Source: Bacteroidota bacterium (GTDB lineage Bacteria; Bacteroidota; Bacteroidia; Bacteroidales; VadinHA17). From it: DNA of 60,840 bases. Within the stretch, counting starts at the first letter, position 1; every line of letters begins with the position of its first letter. Shown piece by piece: positions 7,785 to 17,891 of the stretch. The notes beneath the pieces were generated by a model. It did not search any database, had not been told where the DNA came from, and was given only the letters and a program-made list of their open reading frames with translations. The stretch covers positions 1 to 60,840 of the forward strand of contig DSCJ01000107.1 in NCBI GenBank assembly GCA_011049175.1, written 5' to 3'. Both the position numbers and the translations under genes were made by a program.

Positions 7785-8756
7785 TCAATCAAACGTTTGA
7801 CCTGAATTCATGGATATTTCGATCATTCTGTCATATTCATCAGGAGACAGGTCGTTGAAGAAATAATTGATCGGATTTACTTTCTTCCCGTTCTGGTGCA
7901 CTTCATAATGCAGATGGGGAGCGGTGCTGGTTCCGGTGCTACCCACAAAACCGATCACGTCGCCCCGTTTCACTTCCTGTCCCTTTTTCACATTGAACCG
8001 GCTCATGTGGGCATACAGGGTCGCAAACCCGAAACCGTGATCAATGACAACATGGTTTCCGTACCCCCGCCGGGAAGAGATAACTTCCTTCACCACGCCG
8101 TCGCCTGTGGCATAGATTTCGGTGCCTGTGGGAGCGGTAAAATCGATACCGTAGTGGAATTTTTTGATCTTGTAAATGGGATGTATCCGGTATCCCCAGC
8201 CGGAAGCGGTGCGTGTCAGGTCCTTGTTCGAAACAGGTTGAATGGCCGGGACATGGGATAGCATCAACTCTTTGTTCCGCGCCAGGTCAATCACCTCATC
8301 ATAGGATTTCGATTGTACGTATAGCTTTTTGGTGATCTTATCAAGCCGGGCGGCAGTTTCAATAACAATTTCGGAATTCTGATACCCTTCCAGACTGGTA
8401 TACCGGTTCGTCCCGCCAAATCCGGCTTCCCTGATGGAAGTCGGAATGGGATCGGCCCCGAAGATCGTCCGGTAAATATTATCATCCCGCTGTTGGATAT
8501 CGGCCAGCACCTTTTCCATCTGGCTAAGCTTTTCATTCATGATCTCGTACTGCAACACCAGTTGTTCATTCTCCTTCTTCAGGAGTCTTTCCTCAGGTGA
8601 ATCAAAAAAAGTGGTGAAAAGCAGGCCGTATATTATAGCCACCAGGATGCTGCCAATGAAGTAGGTAATAAACCGGAAAAATTTTTGCCTCACCGACGGA
8701 GATACCTTTTCATAGGTGAGCAATTCAGGATTATACCTGTACCTTTGCTTCGGCAT
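7785..8756 (-). CDS. M23 family metallopeptidase with membrane anchor and coiled coil
   Basis: A 323-residue protein: short cytoplasmic N-terminus, one membrane helix at about residues 29-50, a coiled coil (KKENEQLVLQYEIMNEKLSQ), and a C-terminal M23/LytM endopeptidase domain. The zinc and catalytic residues are visible in HYGIDFTAPTGTEIYA, ATLYAHMS and APHLHYEVHQNGK. All are intact, so it should cut peptidoglycan cross-links from the periplasmic face, unlike the degenerate LytM regulators. It is divergent from alaS, with its own promoter-like boxes, and heads the leftward block. Confidence 0.94.
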   Translation of the reverse strand: MPKQRYRYNPELLTYEKVSPSVRQKFFRFITYFIGSILVAIIYGLLFTTFFDSPEERLLKKENEQLVLQYEIMNEKLSQMEKVLADIQQRDDNIYRTIFGADPIPTSIREAGFGGTNRYTSLEGYQNSEIVIETAARLDKITKKLYVQSKSYDEVIDLARNKELMLSHVPAIQPVSNKDLTRTASGWGYRIHPIYKIKKFHYGIDFTAPTGTEIYATGDGVVKEVISSRRGYGNHVVIDHGFGFATLYAHMSRFNVKKGQEVKRGDVIGFVGSTGTSTAPHLHYEVHQNGKKVNPINYFFNDLSPDEYDRMIEISMNSGQTFD

Positions 8757-8806
8757 ACAATTGCTTATTTGCTTTTAAAATTAATAAAAAACTATTTCAA
8801 AAAGAG

Positions 8807-8837
8807 CAAAACTAATTTAAATAAATTAATTTTACAA
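8807..8837 (-). promoter_or_regulatory. Bacteroidota-type promoter for the M23 gene
   Basis: On the minus strand TTG (8837-8835) is followed after 20 bp by TAGTTTTG (8814-8807), a perfect TAnnTTTG. The distance to the M23 start is about 50 nt. The shared 150-bp divergent region with alaS is very AT-rich, and no equally good box was found for alaS. Confidence 0.5.
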
Positions 8838-8906
8838 CCTTGACCGGAAAATACATAAATTCCTTTATTAAATAATATATTCCATTCGCCTTACACACAG
8901 TTTGAT

Positions 8907-11534
8907 ATGACAGCAAGTGAGATAAGAAAGGCATTTTTTGATTTTTTTACCGGAAAGGGCCATGAGATCGTTCCTTCGGCACCCATGATAGTAAAGAATG
9001 ATCCCACGCTGATGTTTACCAATGCCGGGATGAACCAGTTCAAGGACATTTTTCTGGGGAACCGTTCTCACCCATCGAGCCGTGTGGCCAACTCCCAGAA
9101 ATGCCTTCGCGTTTCGGGAAAACACAACGATCTGGAGGAGGTTGGACATGATACTTATCACCATACCATGTTCGAGATGCTGGGGAACTGGTCGTTCGGC
9201 GATTATTTCAAGAAAGAAGCCATTGCCTGGGCAATGGAATTCCTTACCGGGGTATTGAAAATCCCGGCCGGAAACCTGTATGCCACAGTATTTGAAGGAG
9301 ACCGGGCTGAAGGCATCCCCATGGATGAGGAAGCCCTGAAATTCTGGCATGACCATCTTCCCGGCGATCATATTCTTACGGGATCAAAAAAGGACAATTT
9401 CTGGGAAATGGGGGAAACCGGGCCCTGCGGCCCCTGTTCGGAAATTCATGCAGACCTCAGAACCGACCGCGAGAAGGCGGAAAAACCGGGACATGAACTG
9501 GTAAATGCCGGCGACGCGAGGGTAATTGAAATATGGAACCTGGTATTCATACAATTCAACAGAAAAGCCGACGGAAAGCTGGAGCAGCTTCCGGCCAGGC
9601 ATGTGGATACCGGCATGGGCTTTGAGAGGCTCTGCCGGATTGTGCAGAATAAAGCATCGAACTATGATACCGATCTTTTCCAGCCCATTATCCGTGAGAT
9701 CGGATTCCGTACCGGTCATTCCTACGGAGAGGATCTGAAAACCGACACAGCCATGCGGGTGGTGGCCGACCATCTCAGGGCCATTTCCTTTTCCATTGCC
9801 GACGGGCAGATCCCTTCAAACACCGGAGCTGGATATGTAATCAGAAGGATCTTACGCCGGGCCGTGCGATACTGCTTTTCTTTCCTGAAACAGGAACATC
9901 CGGTTATTTACAGTCTGGTTCCCACGCTGGTCGAAACCATGGGAAACGATTATCCTGAACTGGTAAAGCAGCAGGAACTCATTATGAAAGTGATCAAAGA
10001 AGAAGAATCATCCTTTTTACGCACACTTGAAACAGGTATACGCAAACTGGACGAGCAGGTGCGGAAAACCCTGGCTACCGGAGAAAGGTCGATCAGCGGA
10101 AAAGCGGCTTTCGAATTATATGACACATACGGTTTCCCCCTCGATCTCACTGAGCTCATTCTGAGAGAACATCAGCTTTCGGTGCGCAGAGAGGAGTTTG
10201 ACCGTGAAATGAAAACCCAGAAAGAACGTTCCCGGAACGCAGCTTCGGTGGAAACAGGAGACTGGGTCAGGGTCCACGATGAGAAAGAAGCGGAATTCAC
10301 CGGGTATGACAATCTGGCTTCCGATGTTTTGATCACGCGGTACCGGAAAATCCGGAAAAAGGGGAAAACATTGTACCAGCTGGTATTCAACCGCACACCC
10401 TTTTATGCCGAATCAGGGGGACAGGTAGGCGATACGGGATACATTTCCTCCGGAGGGGAAAAGATCCGGATTGTCGACACCCAGAAAGAAAACGAGCTGG
10501 TGGTGCATATCACCGACACCCTGCCGCAGGAACCTGCCGGCACGTTCCATGCCACTGTCGACCGGAAACTCAGGGAAAATACCGCCAGGAACCATTCGGC
10601 CACCCACCTGCTGCATCATGCCCTGCGCGAAGTGCTGGGCAAGCATGTGGAACAGAAGGGTTCGCTGGTACATCCCGATTACCTCCGGTTCGACTTCTCC
10701 CATTTCAGAAAGGTAACGGAAGAGGAACTGTCAGAGATCGAAAAACGGGTAAACCGGATGATCAGGCAGGATATCCGTTCGGAAGTGCATTCCGGAATGA
10801 AAATGGAAAAAGCAAAAAATTTGGGTGCCCTGGCCCTTTTCGGGGAGAAATACGCAGATGAGGTGCGCGTGGTGAAATTCGGCGATTCGATCGAGCTTTG
10901 CGGAGGGACCCATGTGCATTCCTCCGGCCAGATCGGTATTTTCAAGATCGTTTCCGAATCGGCTGTGGCTGCTGGCATCCGGAGGATTGAAGCCGTAACA
11001 GGGCAAAAAGCCGAAGAGTATTTCCGCGAACTGGAAAATACACAGAAAGAACTCCAGCACCTGCTTCGGGTAAAATCCGGTCAGCTGGTACAGTCAGTAA
11101 AAAAACTTCAGGAAGAAATCCAGGAACTGAGGAAGAAAACAGCCAGCCTTCACCGGGAAAGCCTGCATGAGATCAAAAAAAGGCTCAGGGGCTCGGCACG
11201 TGAAATAGACGGTATTTATCTCATTGCCGAACGCATTGATGTGGAAGATGCCGGACAACTCCGCGACCTTTCGTTTCAGCTGAGACAGGAAATTTCCCCT
11301 CTTTTCCTGGTGCTTGGCACCGAATCGGAGGGAAAAGCTCTTCTTTCGGTCATGATCTCCGACGATCTGGTCAAAGACCGTGGATTTCATGCCGGGAACA
11401 TGATCAGGGAAATGGCACGGGAAATACAGGGTGGCGGCGGCGGGCAGCCTTTCTTTGCCACGGCAGGAGGAAAAGATCCGGCCGGGCTGGACCGTGCGCT
11501 GGAAAAAGCCGTTTCGATGGTTACATCAACCTGA
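8907..11534 (+). CDS. alaS: Alanine--tRNA ligase
   Basis: An 875-residue alanyl-tRNA synthetase of standard length. The class II core has [36 protein letters not shown] and [16 protein letters not shown]. The editing domain has the HSATH motif (about residues 563-567) and CGGTH (about 664-668), the four metal ligands used to clear Ser- and Gly-tRNA(Ala). A coiled stretch and a DHHA1-type C-terminal domain with the Gly-rich [16 protein letters not shown] follow. All catalytic and editing motifs look intact. It is divergent from the M23 gene and convergent with the ChaN-like gene, 23 bp away. Confidence 0.98.
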   Translation: MTASEIRKAFFDFFTGKGHEIVPSAPMIVKNDPTLMFTNAGMNQFKDIFLGNRSHPSSRVANSQKCLRVSGKHNDLEEVGHDTYHHTMFEMLGNWSFGDYFKKEAIAWAMEFLTGVLKIPAGNLYATVFEGDRAEGIPMDEEALKFWHDHLPGDHILTGSKKDNFWEMGETGPCGPCSEIHADLRTDREKAEKPGHELVNAGDARVIEIWNLVFIQFNRKADGKLEQLPARHVDTGMGFERLCRIVQNKASNYDTDLFQPIIREIGFRTGHSYGEDLKTDTAMRVVADHLRAISFSIADGQIPSNTGAGYVIRRILRRAVRYCFSFLKQEHPVIYSLVPTLVETMGNDYPELVKQQELIMKVIKEEESSFLRTLETGIRKLDEQVRKTLATGERSISGKAAFELYDTYGFPLDLTELILREHQLSVRREEFDREMKTQKERSRNAASVETGDWVRVHDEKEAEFTGYDNLASDVLITRYRKIRKKGKTLYQLVFNRTPFYAESGGQVGDTGYISSGGEKIRIVDTQKENELVVHITDTLPQEPAGTFHATVDRKLRENTARNHSATHLLHHALREVLGKHVEQKGSLVHPDYLRFDFSHFRKVTEEELSEIEKRVNRMIRQDIRSEVHSGMKMEKAKNLGALALFGEKYADEVRVVKFGDSIELCGGTHVHSSGQIGIFKIVSESAVAAGIRRIEAVTGQKAEEYFRELENTQKELQHLLRVKSGQLVQSVKKLQEEIQELRKKTASLHRESLHEIKKRLRGSAREIDGIYLIAERIDVEDAGQLRDLSFQLRQEISPLFLVLGTESEGKALLSVMISDDLVKDRGFHAGNMIREMAREIQGGGGGQPFFATAGGKDPAGLDRALEKAVSMVTST

Positions 11535-11557
11535 CAAAATTACGGTCAGCGGTCAGG

Positions 11558-12424
11558 TCAGTAGGTTGTGGTCATGTTTGCCGGCACCACAATCAGATAA
11601 TCGGCCTTCCCCCTGTGTTCTTCATCCAGTTCTTCCGTATTTTCCTGCAATACGGTAGCCACAGTCACCACTTCCGTTCCCGGGCGATAGTGTTCGATGT
11701 ACCAGAGAATTCCTTCATGGTTCTCGGAATGATAGGAGCCATTGATATGAAAAACCAGTTGCCCGGGCTCCCAGGCTGCGAGGATAAAATGTGCCATGGT
11801 AGCATCTTTCAATGCCTGAGCCTTCGGCAGATGATCACTCGTCATACCTCCCCCGTGATCCATTTTGAGCATTTTTCTGTACGAGCCCACCTGCGGATCA
11901 TAAGGAACCGGCAGGGGGGCAATCCAGGAAAGCGCTTCGCAGGTAAGTTTCTCCAGTTCTTCAAAGCCTCCGGCCGCCACCATGGCAGCATACCGTCTGG
12001 GAACATTCGAGGCAACAAACCTGAGCTGGTGTTTCCGGGCAAATTCAACCAGCGGCTTGTAATCGGTTGAATAATTTTTCCATAATCTGGCGTCCTCTTC
12101 AAACCGACCGGTGCTGATCCATCCGCTGAGATATTCATCGAGCAGTAACTGGTTATCGGCTTCGAACATTTCTGCAGCCAGCATCAGCCGGTTTCCCACT
12201 TCGCGGTAAAGGTCCGTTACCATTTCAATTTCCATCCAGTGAGCAATAGGATTGTTGTGCAATTCGCCGAAAAAGACCATATCTGCCCCGGTCATTTCCT
12301 GTAACATAAGCGAATACTCCACCTCCATGCCATGAGCGGTAAACAGGCGGCAGGCCGGTTTCCCGGAGGCCTGTACCAAGACACTGCCGGCAAGAAGGAT
12401 CCCTGTCAAGCATATAGTTTTCAT
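11558..12424 (-). CDS. ChaN-like (Tiki superfamily) secreted protein
   Basis: A 288-residue protein with a signal peptide (MKTICLTGILLAGSVLVQAS). Its fold-defining motifs match the ChaN/DUF399 family: MVFFGELHNNPIAHWMEI (the GE-H motif), LAAEMFEADNQ, and a C-terminal VFHINGSYHSENHEGI-type stretch. ChaN of Campylobacter is a haem-binding lipoprotein, and related Tiki proteins are metalloproteases. The Glu and His residues of the GExH-like motif are present. No lipobox is seen. No iron-uptake genes surround it, so a haem role is not supported locally. The gene is divergent from the acyl-CoA synthetase pair. Confidence 0.85.
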   Translation of the reverse strand: MKTICLTGILLAGSVLVQASGKPACRLFTAHGMEVEYSLMLQEMTGADMVFFGELHNNPIAHWMEIEMVTDLYREVGNRLMLAAEMFEADNQLLLDEYLSGWISTGRFEEDARLWKNYSTDYKPLVEFARKHQLRFVASNVPRRYAAMVAAGGFEELEKLTCEALSWIAPLPVPYDPQVGSYRKMLKMDHGGGMTSDHLPKAQALKDATMAHFILAAWEPGQLVFHINGSYHSENHEGILWYIEHYRPGTEVVTVATVLQENTEELDEEHRGKADYLIVVPANMTTTY

Positions 12425-12500
12425 GTTCACCACAGATTGATTGTCAATTCAAAACTACACAATATTCTTCCGAACCGTTCGCCCGAGGTGCAAATTTTCG

Positions 12501-12508
12501 TATATTTA
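12501..12508 (+). promoter_or_regulatory. Possible promoter -7 box (TATATTTA)
   Basis: Lies 26 nt upstream of the ATG at 12527, and a TTCG is 19 bp further upstream (12478-12481). It resembles TTTG/TAnnTTTG with one mismatch in each box. It supports the 12527 start, since earlier in-frame codons would lie upstream of the transcript. Confidence 0.35.
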
Positions 12509-12526
12509 AGCATCAGGGATCGCCGG

Positions 12527-14296
12527 ATGAAAAGAGTATTCGACATTCTGAAACAATACGAAGAGAAAGGGCACAAACCCGATGTATTCGGAGAAAAAAA
12601 GGACGGGTGCTGGAAATACGTAAGTAGCCGGGAATATGCGGAACAATCTGATCTGGTCAGTATGGGGCTGCTGGCCATGGGTCTGCGGAAGGGCAATACG
12701 GTTGTCAGTATCATGGTGCACAGTTTCCCCGAATGGAATTTTCTGGATATGGGGCTGAGGCAGATCGGAGTAATTCACGTGCCGGTATATCCATACCTTG
12801 GAGAAGCGGATTTGGAATATATTTTATCCCAGTCGGTTCCCTCTCTGGTTTTTGTTGAAGATGAGACCCTCATGGCCCGTATTCAGCCCGTTCTTCAGAA
12901 GACAAACCCGGGCGCCGGGTTGTACTCTTTCTCCCCGCAAACGGGCATCCCGCATTCTTTGCAGGAAATTACCAGACTGGGCATGAAAGCAAGAGGGAAA
13001 CAGGAAGGAGCGCTGCAACGGATCAGGGGAAAAATAACAGAGGAAGACGTGGTCACCCTGATCTATACTTCAGGCACCACGGGGAATCCGAAAGGAGTAC
13101 TTCTCACCCACAGGAATCTGGTAAGCAATATCCTCACCTCCTCCACCCTGCATCCCCTCGGACCAGCTGACAGGGTGCTGAGTTTCCTGCCCCTGTGCCA
13201 TATCTACGAGCGCACATCCAATTATCAGTTTCAGGTTTGCCGCACCACCATTTGCTACGCTGAAGGGTTTGGCACCATTGTCGACAATCTGAGAGAAATA
13301 CGGGCAAACGGTTTTGTGACTGTACCTCGTGTTCTGGAAAAGATACAAGAGGGCTTTATCACAAAAGCCAGCCGGGAAAAGGGCTTGAGCGGTCATATTT
13401 ACCGCAGGGCCATGGTCCTGACTGGGGAATACCCGCCCGATCATCGAAAGTCCCTGGGATTCAGGATCAGGAGGAAATTTTACGATCTGCTTGTTTACAG
13501 GCACATCAGGAATTTTCTGGGGGGCAGGATACGCTTTATAGGAGTGGGTGGTGCTTCCTGCTCCCTGAAAATCGAAAGGTTCATGTGGACAGCCGGACTG
13601 AGAACCTGTCAGGGTTACGGCCTGACCGAAACCTCCCCCCTGGTCAGTCTGAACCGTTATCCTCCCCGGCAACACCGCCTGGAAACGGTAGGGCCTCCCA
13701 TTCCCGGGGTAAAGGTAAGGATTGCTCCCGACGGCGAAATCCTGTGCCGGGGGCCCAATGTGATGAAAGGCTACCTGCACAACGAAGCCGCCACCCGCAA
13801 AGCCATTGATTCCGGCGGATGGTTCCATACGGGGGATATGGGCATGCTGACGGAAGACGGTTTTCTGATCATCTCCGGAAGAAAAAAGGAAATTTTCAAA
13901 ACCTCCTACGGAAAATACATCAGTCCGCAGCACATTGAGGATGTATTCAGGGAATCCCCTTTCATCGATCATATCCTGGTAGTGGGCGAAGGGAAAAAAT
14001 ATGTAGCAGCCCTCATCTGTCCGAACCCCGGCCGGCTGAAAAACTGGCTTAAAGAAAATTATCTGCAGGTCCCCGGCAGCCTTACCGGACTGATCTCCCA
14101 TCCTTTGGTCATAAACATGATGGACCGGGAAGTGGAAAAACAAAACCGGCAGCTGGGAGAGACCGAAAGGATTAAAAAGTATGTACTTCTTTCCGACAGC
14201 TGGGGGATCAAAACAGGGGAAATCACCCTGAGCATGAAGCTAAAACGCGATATTCTTCATGAGAAATACCGAAGGGAGATCGAAAGTCTTTTCTGA
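12527..14296 (+). CDS. Long-chain acyl-CoA synthetase (AMP-binding), copy 1
   Basis: A 589-residue ANL-superfamily ligase. The ATP/AMP motifs are LIYTSGTTGNPKGVLLTH (A3), GYGLTETSPLVSLN (A5), GWFHTGDMG (A7) and SGRKKEIFKTSYGKYISPQH (A8-A10, with the Lys region). It should activate long-chain fatty acids to acyl-CoA through an acyl-adenylate, at the inner face of the membrane. It begins MKRVFDILKQYEEKG, collinear with the next gene's MKVTRTFDILDHALES. The two are tandem paralogues 158 bp apart, but clearly diverged, so the duplication is old. There is no signal peptide. Confidence 0.93.
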   Translation: MKRVFDILKQYEEKGHKPDVFGEKKDGCWKYVSSREYAEQSDLVSMGLLAMGLRKGNTVVSIMVHSFPEWNFLDMGLRQIGVIHVPVYPYLGEADLEYILSQSVPSLVFVEDETLMARIQPVLQKTNPGAGLYSFSPQTGIPHSLQEITRLGMKARGKQEGALQRIRGKITEEDVVTLIYTSGTTGNPKGVLLTHRNLVSNILTSSTLHPLGPADRVLSFLPLCHIYERTSNYQFQVCRTTICYAEGFGTIVDNLREIRANGFVTVPRVLEKIQEGFITKASREKGLSGHIYRRAMVLTGEYPPDHRKSLGFRIRRKFYDLLVYRHIRNFLGGRIRFIGVGGASCSLKIERFMWTAGLRTCQGYGLTETSPLVSLNRYPPRQHRLETVGPPIPGVKVRIAPDGEILCRGPNVMKGYLHNEAATRKAIDSGGWFHTGDMGMLTEDGFLIISGRKKEIFKTSYGKYISPQHIEDVFRESPFIDHILVVGEGKKYVAALICPNPGRLKNWLKENYLQVPGSLTGLISHPLVINMMDREVEKQNRQLGETERIKKYVLLSDSWGIKTGEITLSMKLKRDILHEKYRREIESLF

Positions 14297-14319
14297 TTCG
14301 AAAAGCAGTCGAAATTTTT
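14297..14319 (+). terminator. Weak hairpin plus T-run after acyl-CoA synthetase 1
   Basis: TTCGA (14297-14301) pairs with TCGAA (14309-14313) and is followed by ATTTTTC. The stem is only 5 bp, so termination may be partial. Confidence 0.3.
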
Positions 14320-14428
14320 CATTTTTCTTAAATTATCCAATATGTTGTTATTCTATTAGTTATAGCGCTTCATTTTATATTTTCCCCAAACAAAGAACAG
14401 GCGGTCGAATTCCGGTAAAAATATTTTC

Positions 14429-14436
14429 TATATTTG
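14429..14436 (+). promoter_or_regulatory. Promoter -7 box (TATATTTG) for acyl-CoA synthetase 2
   Basis: A perfect TAnnTTTG box 26 nt before the ATG at 14455. No convincing -33 TTTG is seen at the expected distance. It implies that copy 2 can be transcribed independently of copy 1. Confidence 0.45.
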
Positions 14437-14454
14437 GGCATAAAACCACCCGAT

Positions 14455-16263
14455 ATGAAAGTAACACGTACGTTCGACATCCTGGATCATGCTCTGGAGA
14501 GCTATAACAAAGAGGTAGCCCTGGCGGGGAAGGTCAACAAAAACTGGGCAACTTACAGTTCCCGTGAATATTTCGAAAAAGCCACCCTGTTCAGCTACGG
14601 ATTGCTGGCCATGGGATTGCAGCCCGGAGATAAGGTGGCCATGATCTCCAATAACCGGCCGGAATGGAATTTTGCCGATATGGGCATGAGCCAGGCGGGT
14701 ATTGTTCATGTACCGGTTTACCCTACCCTGAGTAACGAAGAGTACGAATATATTTTCAATCATGCCGAACCCAAACTGATTATCGTATCCGACCAGGCCC
14801 TGTATAAAAAGATCCGCCCGCTGATGGAAAAGGCTCCCAGCCTGAAGGATATTTATACGTTCAACGAGGTAGAAGGAGCCAGAAACTGGAAGGAACTGAT
14901 GGAACTGGGAAGGAAAAATGAAGAGAAATTCAGGGATGAACTGAAGAAGATCAGGAACAGTATTGGAGAAAACGATATGGTTACCCTGATCTACACATCG
15001 GGCACTACCGGGCTTCCCAAAGGAGTGGCACTGAGTCACCGGAATCTGGTGAGTAATGTGATGGGAACCATCAAGGTTCATCCTTTCGGGCCAGAATCGA
15101 AAAGCCTGAGTTTTCTGCCCCTCTGCCACATCTACGAAAGAATGCTGAATTACCATTACCAGTACAAGGGTATCAGCATTTACTACGCAGAAAGCCTGGG
15201 AACCATTGTGGATGACCTGAAAGATATCAAACCCGATCTCTTTACCAGTGTGCCCCGTTTGCTGGAAACCGTATACAACAAGATCATCGGAAAAGGAAAG
15301 GACCTTCCCGGCATAAAAAAGCGCATTTTTTTCTGGGCGGTGAATCTGGGACTGCGTTATAAACTGCACAACCAGAACTCCTGGTTTTACAGGCTTAAAC
15401 TGAGAATAGCCGACAAGCTGATTTTCAGCAAATGGAGAGAAGCGCTGGGCGGAAACATCAAAATAATCGTGTCGGGAAGTGCAGCCCTTCAGCCCCGCAT
15501 TGCCACCATTTTCTGGGCAGCAGGTATCAAGGTGCTGGAAGGATACGGCCTGACCGAAACTTCACCTGTCATTGCGGTAAACAATTACAACACCAATGAA
15601 ATCATGATCGGCACCGTGGGACCGGTCATTGAAGGTGTGGATGTCAAAATAGCCGAAGACGGGGAGATCCTGTGCAAGGGGCCCAATGTTATGCTGGGTT
15701 ATTACAAAGATGCGAGAATGACCGATGAGGCCATTGACAATGATGGCTGGTTTCATACGGGAGATGTAGGTCAGATCATTGATGGCAAGTACCTGAAAAT
15801 TACCGACCGGAAAAAGGAAATATTCAAGCTTTCCAGCGGCAAATACGTGGCACCGCAGGTGATCGAGAACAAATTCAAGGAATCGTTTTTCATTGAACAG
15901 ATCATGGTGGTAGGCGAAAATGAAAAGTTTGCCAGTGCGCTGATCGTGCCGAATTTTGAATTCCTGCACAACTGGTGTTTTCTGCATAAGATCAAGTTCC
16001 GCGACAATAAAGAACTGATCGGAATCCCCGAAGTAGTGGCCCGGTACCAGAAAGAAGTTAACGAGATCAATCAAAAACTGGCCTTTCATGAACAGATCAA
16101 GCGGTTCAGGCTGGTGCATGAAGAATGGTCCATTGCCACCGGTGAATTATCCAATGTATTGAAGCTGAAACGTAAAATTATTTACCAGAAATACGAATCC
16201 CTTCTCTTGGAAATTTATTCCTATACCAACGGAGAGAGGAACCGGGCGGAAAAAAATCACTAA
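14455..16263 (+). CDS. Long-chain acyl-CoA synthetase (AMP-binding), copy 2
   Basis: A 602-residue paralogue of the preceding ligase, with LIYTSGTTGLPKGVALSH, a SGSAALQPRIA loop, GYGLTETSPVIAVNN, GWFHTGDVG and TDRKKEIFKLSSGKY. The start at 14455 agrees with the -7 box and with copy 1. Sequence differences across the fatty-acid tunnel region suggest a different chain-length range, but this cannot be read from motifs. The C-terminus is longer than copy 1 by a polar tail (SYTNGERNRAEKNH). It ends 45 bp from the convergent symporter gene. Confidence 0.94.
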   Translation: MKVTRTFDILDHALESYNKEVALAGKVNKNWATYSSREYFEKATLFSYGLLAMGLQPGDKVAMISNNRPEWNFADMGMSQAGIVHVPVYPTLSNEEYEYIFNHAEPKLIIVSDQALYKKIRPLMEKAPSLKDIYTFNEVEGARNWKELMELGRKNEEKFRDELKKIRNSIGENDMVTLIYTSGTTGLPKGVALSHRNLVSNVMGTIKVHPFGPESKSLSFLPLCHIYERMLNYHYQYKGISIYYAESLGTIVDDLKDIKPDLFTSVPRLLETVYNKIIGKGKDLPGIKKRIFFWAVNLGLRYKLHNQNSWFYRLKLRIADKLIFSKWREALGGNIKIIVSGSAALQPRIATIFWAAGIKVLEGYGLTETSPVIAVNNYNTNEIMIGTVGPVIEGVDVKIAEDGEILCKGPNVMLGYYKDARMTDEAIDNDGWFHTGDVGQIIDGKYLKITDRKKEIFKLSSGKYVAPQVIENKFKESFFIEQIMVVGENEKFASALIVPNFEFLHNWCFLHKIKFRDNKELIGIPEVVARYQKEVNEINQKLAFHEQIKRFRLVHEEWSIATGELSNVLKLKRKIIYQKYESLLLEIYSYTNGERNRAEKNH

Positions 16264-16308
16264 CCGGCACATCCCGTTTCTCTCGTCGTCAGGCTTGAAC
16301 AAGGATTC

Positions 16309-17763
16309 TCATTGTGTACGGGGTTTCAGGCTGATCAGCCACAATCCAAGAAATGAAATGAACCCGTTCACAATAAGTATTTCGAAACCGAAACGGTAAC
16401 CCCGGAACCATTCTTCAGAAAATGCGGAAAGGACTCCGCACAAAACCGGTGATAACAGGGCTACCACCGGGACCCATCTGTCGTGCACCTCTCGCCTGGT
16501 CAATAATCCGTATGCATAAAGCCCCAGAATAGGACCGTAGGTATAACCGGCTGCCGTAAACAGGGCACTGATTACGCTCTGGTCATTGACCAGCCTGAAG
16601 ATCATGATCACGACAAAAAGTACGAAAGAAATTCCGATATGTACACGGGTTCTCAGCCGGCGCATCCTGTTTTCGGGTATATCCCCCGGATTCAGAATAT
16701 CCACTGTGAAGGAGGTGGTGAGGGCTGTCAGGGCACTGTCGGCACTGGAATAGGCAGCGGCAATCAGCCCGAGGATGAAAAGCACCGCCAGGGCGGGCCC
16801 CAGTCCCTGCTGCAGGGCAACCAGGGGAAACAGATCGTCGGGATGCGCCGGAAGGTCCATACCCGTTTGCGCAGCATAGGAATAGATCAAAACACCCAGC
16901 GAAAGGAATAACAGATTCACCGGCACCAGAATCATGCTGAACCAGTACATATTTTTTTTTGCTTCCCGGATATTCCGGCAGCTGAGATTCTTCTGCATCA
17001 TATCCTGGTCAAGTCCGGTCATGACAATGGTAATAAAAGCCCCGCTTAAAAACTGCTTCAGAAAATGCCTTTCATCATTCCAGTCGCCAAAAAAGAATAC
17101 CTGCGACAAATCATTCTGTTTCACTGTTCTGAAAATACCCTCCACATCAAGGTTCAGGGCCCGGCTGATATAGTAAACGCTGAAACCCACCGCAGTCAGC
17201 ATCAACAGGGTTTGCAGGGTATCGGTCCAGATAATGGTCCTGATCCCTCCCCGGAAAGTATACAACCAGATAAACAGGATGGTGACCGTTACCGTTACGG
17301 AAAAAGGAATCCCCCATTGACCGAAAACACTGATATGCAACACATTGGCAACAAGAAACAAACGAAACGATGCCCCAATAATACGGGATAACAGAAAAAA
17401 AGAAGCACCGGTTTTGTATGACCAGAATCCGAATCTTCCCTGCAGATAGGTATAAATAGATGTCAGCTTCAACCGGTAATACAGTGGCATCAGTACTTCC
17501 GCTATTACGGCATATCCCGCCAGGTAACCCAGCACCATTTGCATGTAAGACATCTGGCTATCGCCCACCCAGCCCGGTACTGAAATAAAAGTCACTCCCG
17601 AAAGAGAGGCTCCCACCATGCCAAAAGCTACCACATACCACGGAGATTGTCTGTTCCCGATAAAAAATCCTGCGGAGTCAGTTTTTCTGCCCGTGAAATA
17701 AGAAATAATGAGAAGGACCAGGAAATACAGAAGTATTATTAGAATGACACCAATGGGTTTCAT
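16309..17763 (-). CDS. Sodium:solute symporter (SSS family)
   Basis: A 484-residue integral membrane protein with about 13 hydrophobic segments, the size and pattern of SSS transporters. Family features include the N-terminal FTGRKTDSAGFFIGNRQSPW loop (the GxR...FxxgxR pattern), VGASLSGVTFISVPGW, the GGIRTIIWTDTLQ loop and the Na+-site region AAYSSADSALTALTTSFTVDI. It should import a small solute with Na+. The substrate cannot be read, and relatives carry sugars, amino acids or carboxylates. It is divergent from recR, 128 bp apart. Confidence 0.92.
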   Translation of the reverse strand: MKPIGVILIILLYFLVLLIISYFTGRKTDSAGFFIGNRQSPWYVVAFGMVGASLSGVTFISVPGWVGDSQMSYMQMVLGYLAGYAVIAEVLMPLYYRLKLTSIYTYLQGRFGFWSYKTGASFFLLSRIIGASFRLFLVANVLHISVFGQWGIPFSVTVTVTILFIWLYTFRGGIRTIIWTDTLQTLLMLTAVGFSVYYISRALNLDVEGIFRTVKQNDLSQVFFFGDWNDERHFLKQFLSGAFITIVMTGLDQDMMQKNLSCRNIREAKKNMYWFSMILVPVNLLFLSLGVLIYSYAAQTGMDLPAHPDDLFPLVALQQGLGPALAVLFILGLIAAAYSSADSALTALTTSFTVDILNPGDIPENRMRRLRTRVHIGISFVLFVVIMIFRLVNDQSVISALFTAAGYTYGPILGLYAYGLLTRREVHDRWVPVVALLSPVLCGVLSAFSEEWFRGYRFGFEILIVNGFISFLGLWLISLKPRTQ

Positions 17764-17836
17764 AGGCTGCCAGGGATGTTATGCCCGAATATTCATTGGA
17801 CGCTGCAAGAATACTAAAAACATGCGAAAGAAAAAA

Positions 17837-17868
17837 TTGCCGGATCACTCATTAATTCATTATTTTTG
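17837..17868 (+). promoter_or_regulatory. Bacteroidota-type promoter for recR
   Basis: TTG (17837-17839), a 21-bp gap, then TATTTTTG (17861-17868), a perfect TAnnTTTG. It lies 31 nt upstream of the GTG start at 17892. Confidence 0.55.
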
Positions 17869-17891
17869 GAGATCGCAAAAAACAGGTTCAG

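Noticed and set aside
13070-14143. 357-codon minus-strand reading frame opposite acyl-CoA synthetase 1
   Set aside because: It mirrors a gene with full catalytic motifs, and its product is Phe/Gly/His/Gln-rich without any known pattern; a codon-usage shadow.
14428-15369. 313-codon minus-strand frame opposite acyl-CoA synthetase 2
   Set aside because: Same kind of shadow as in copy 1; no signal, motif or promoter.
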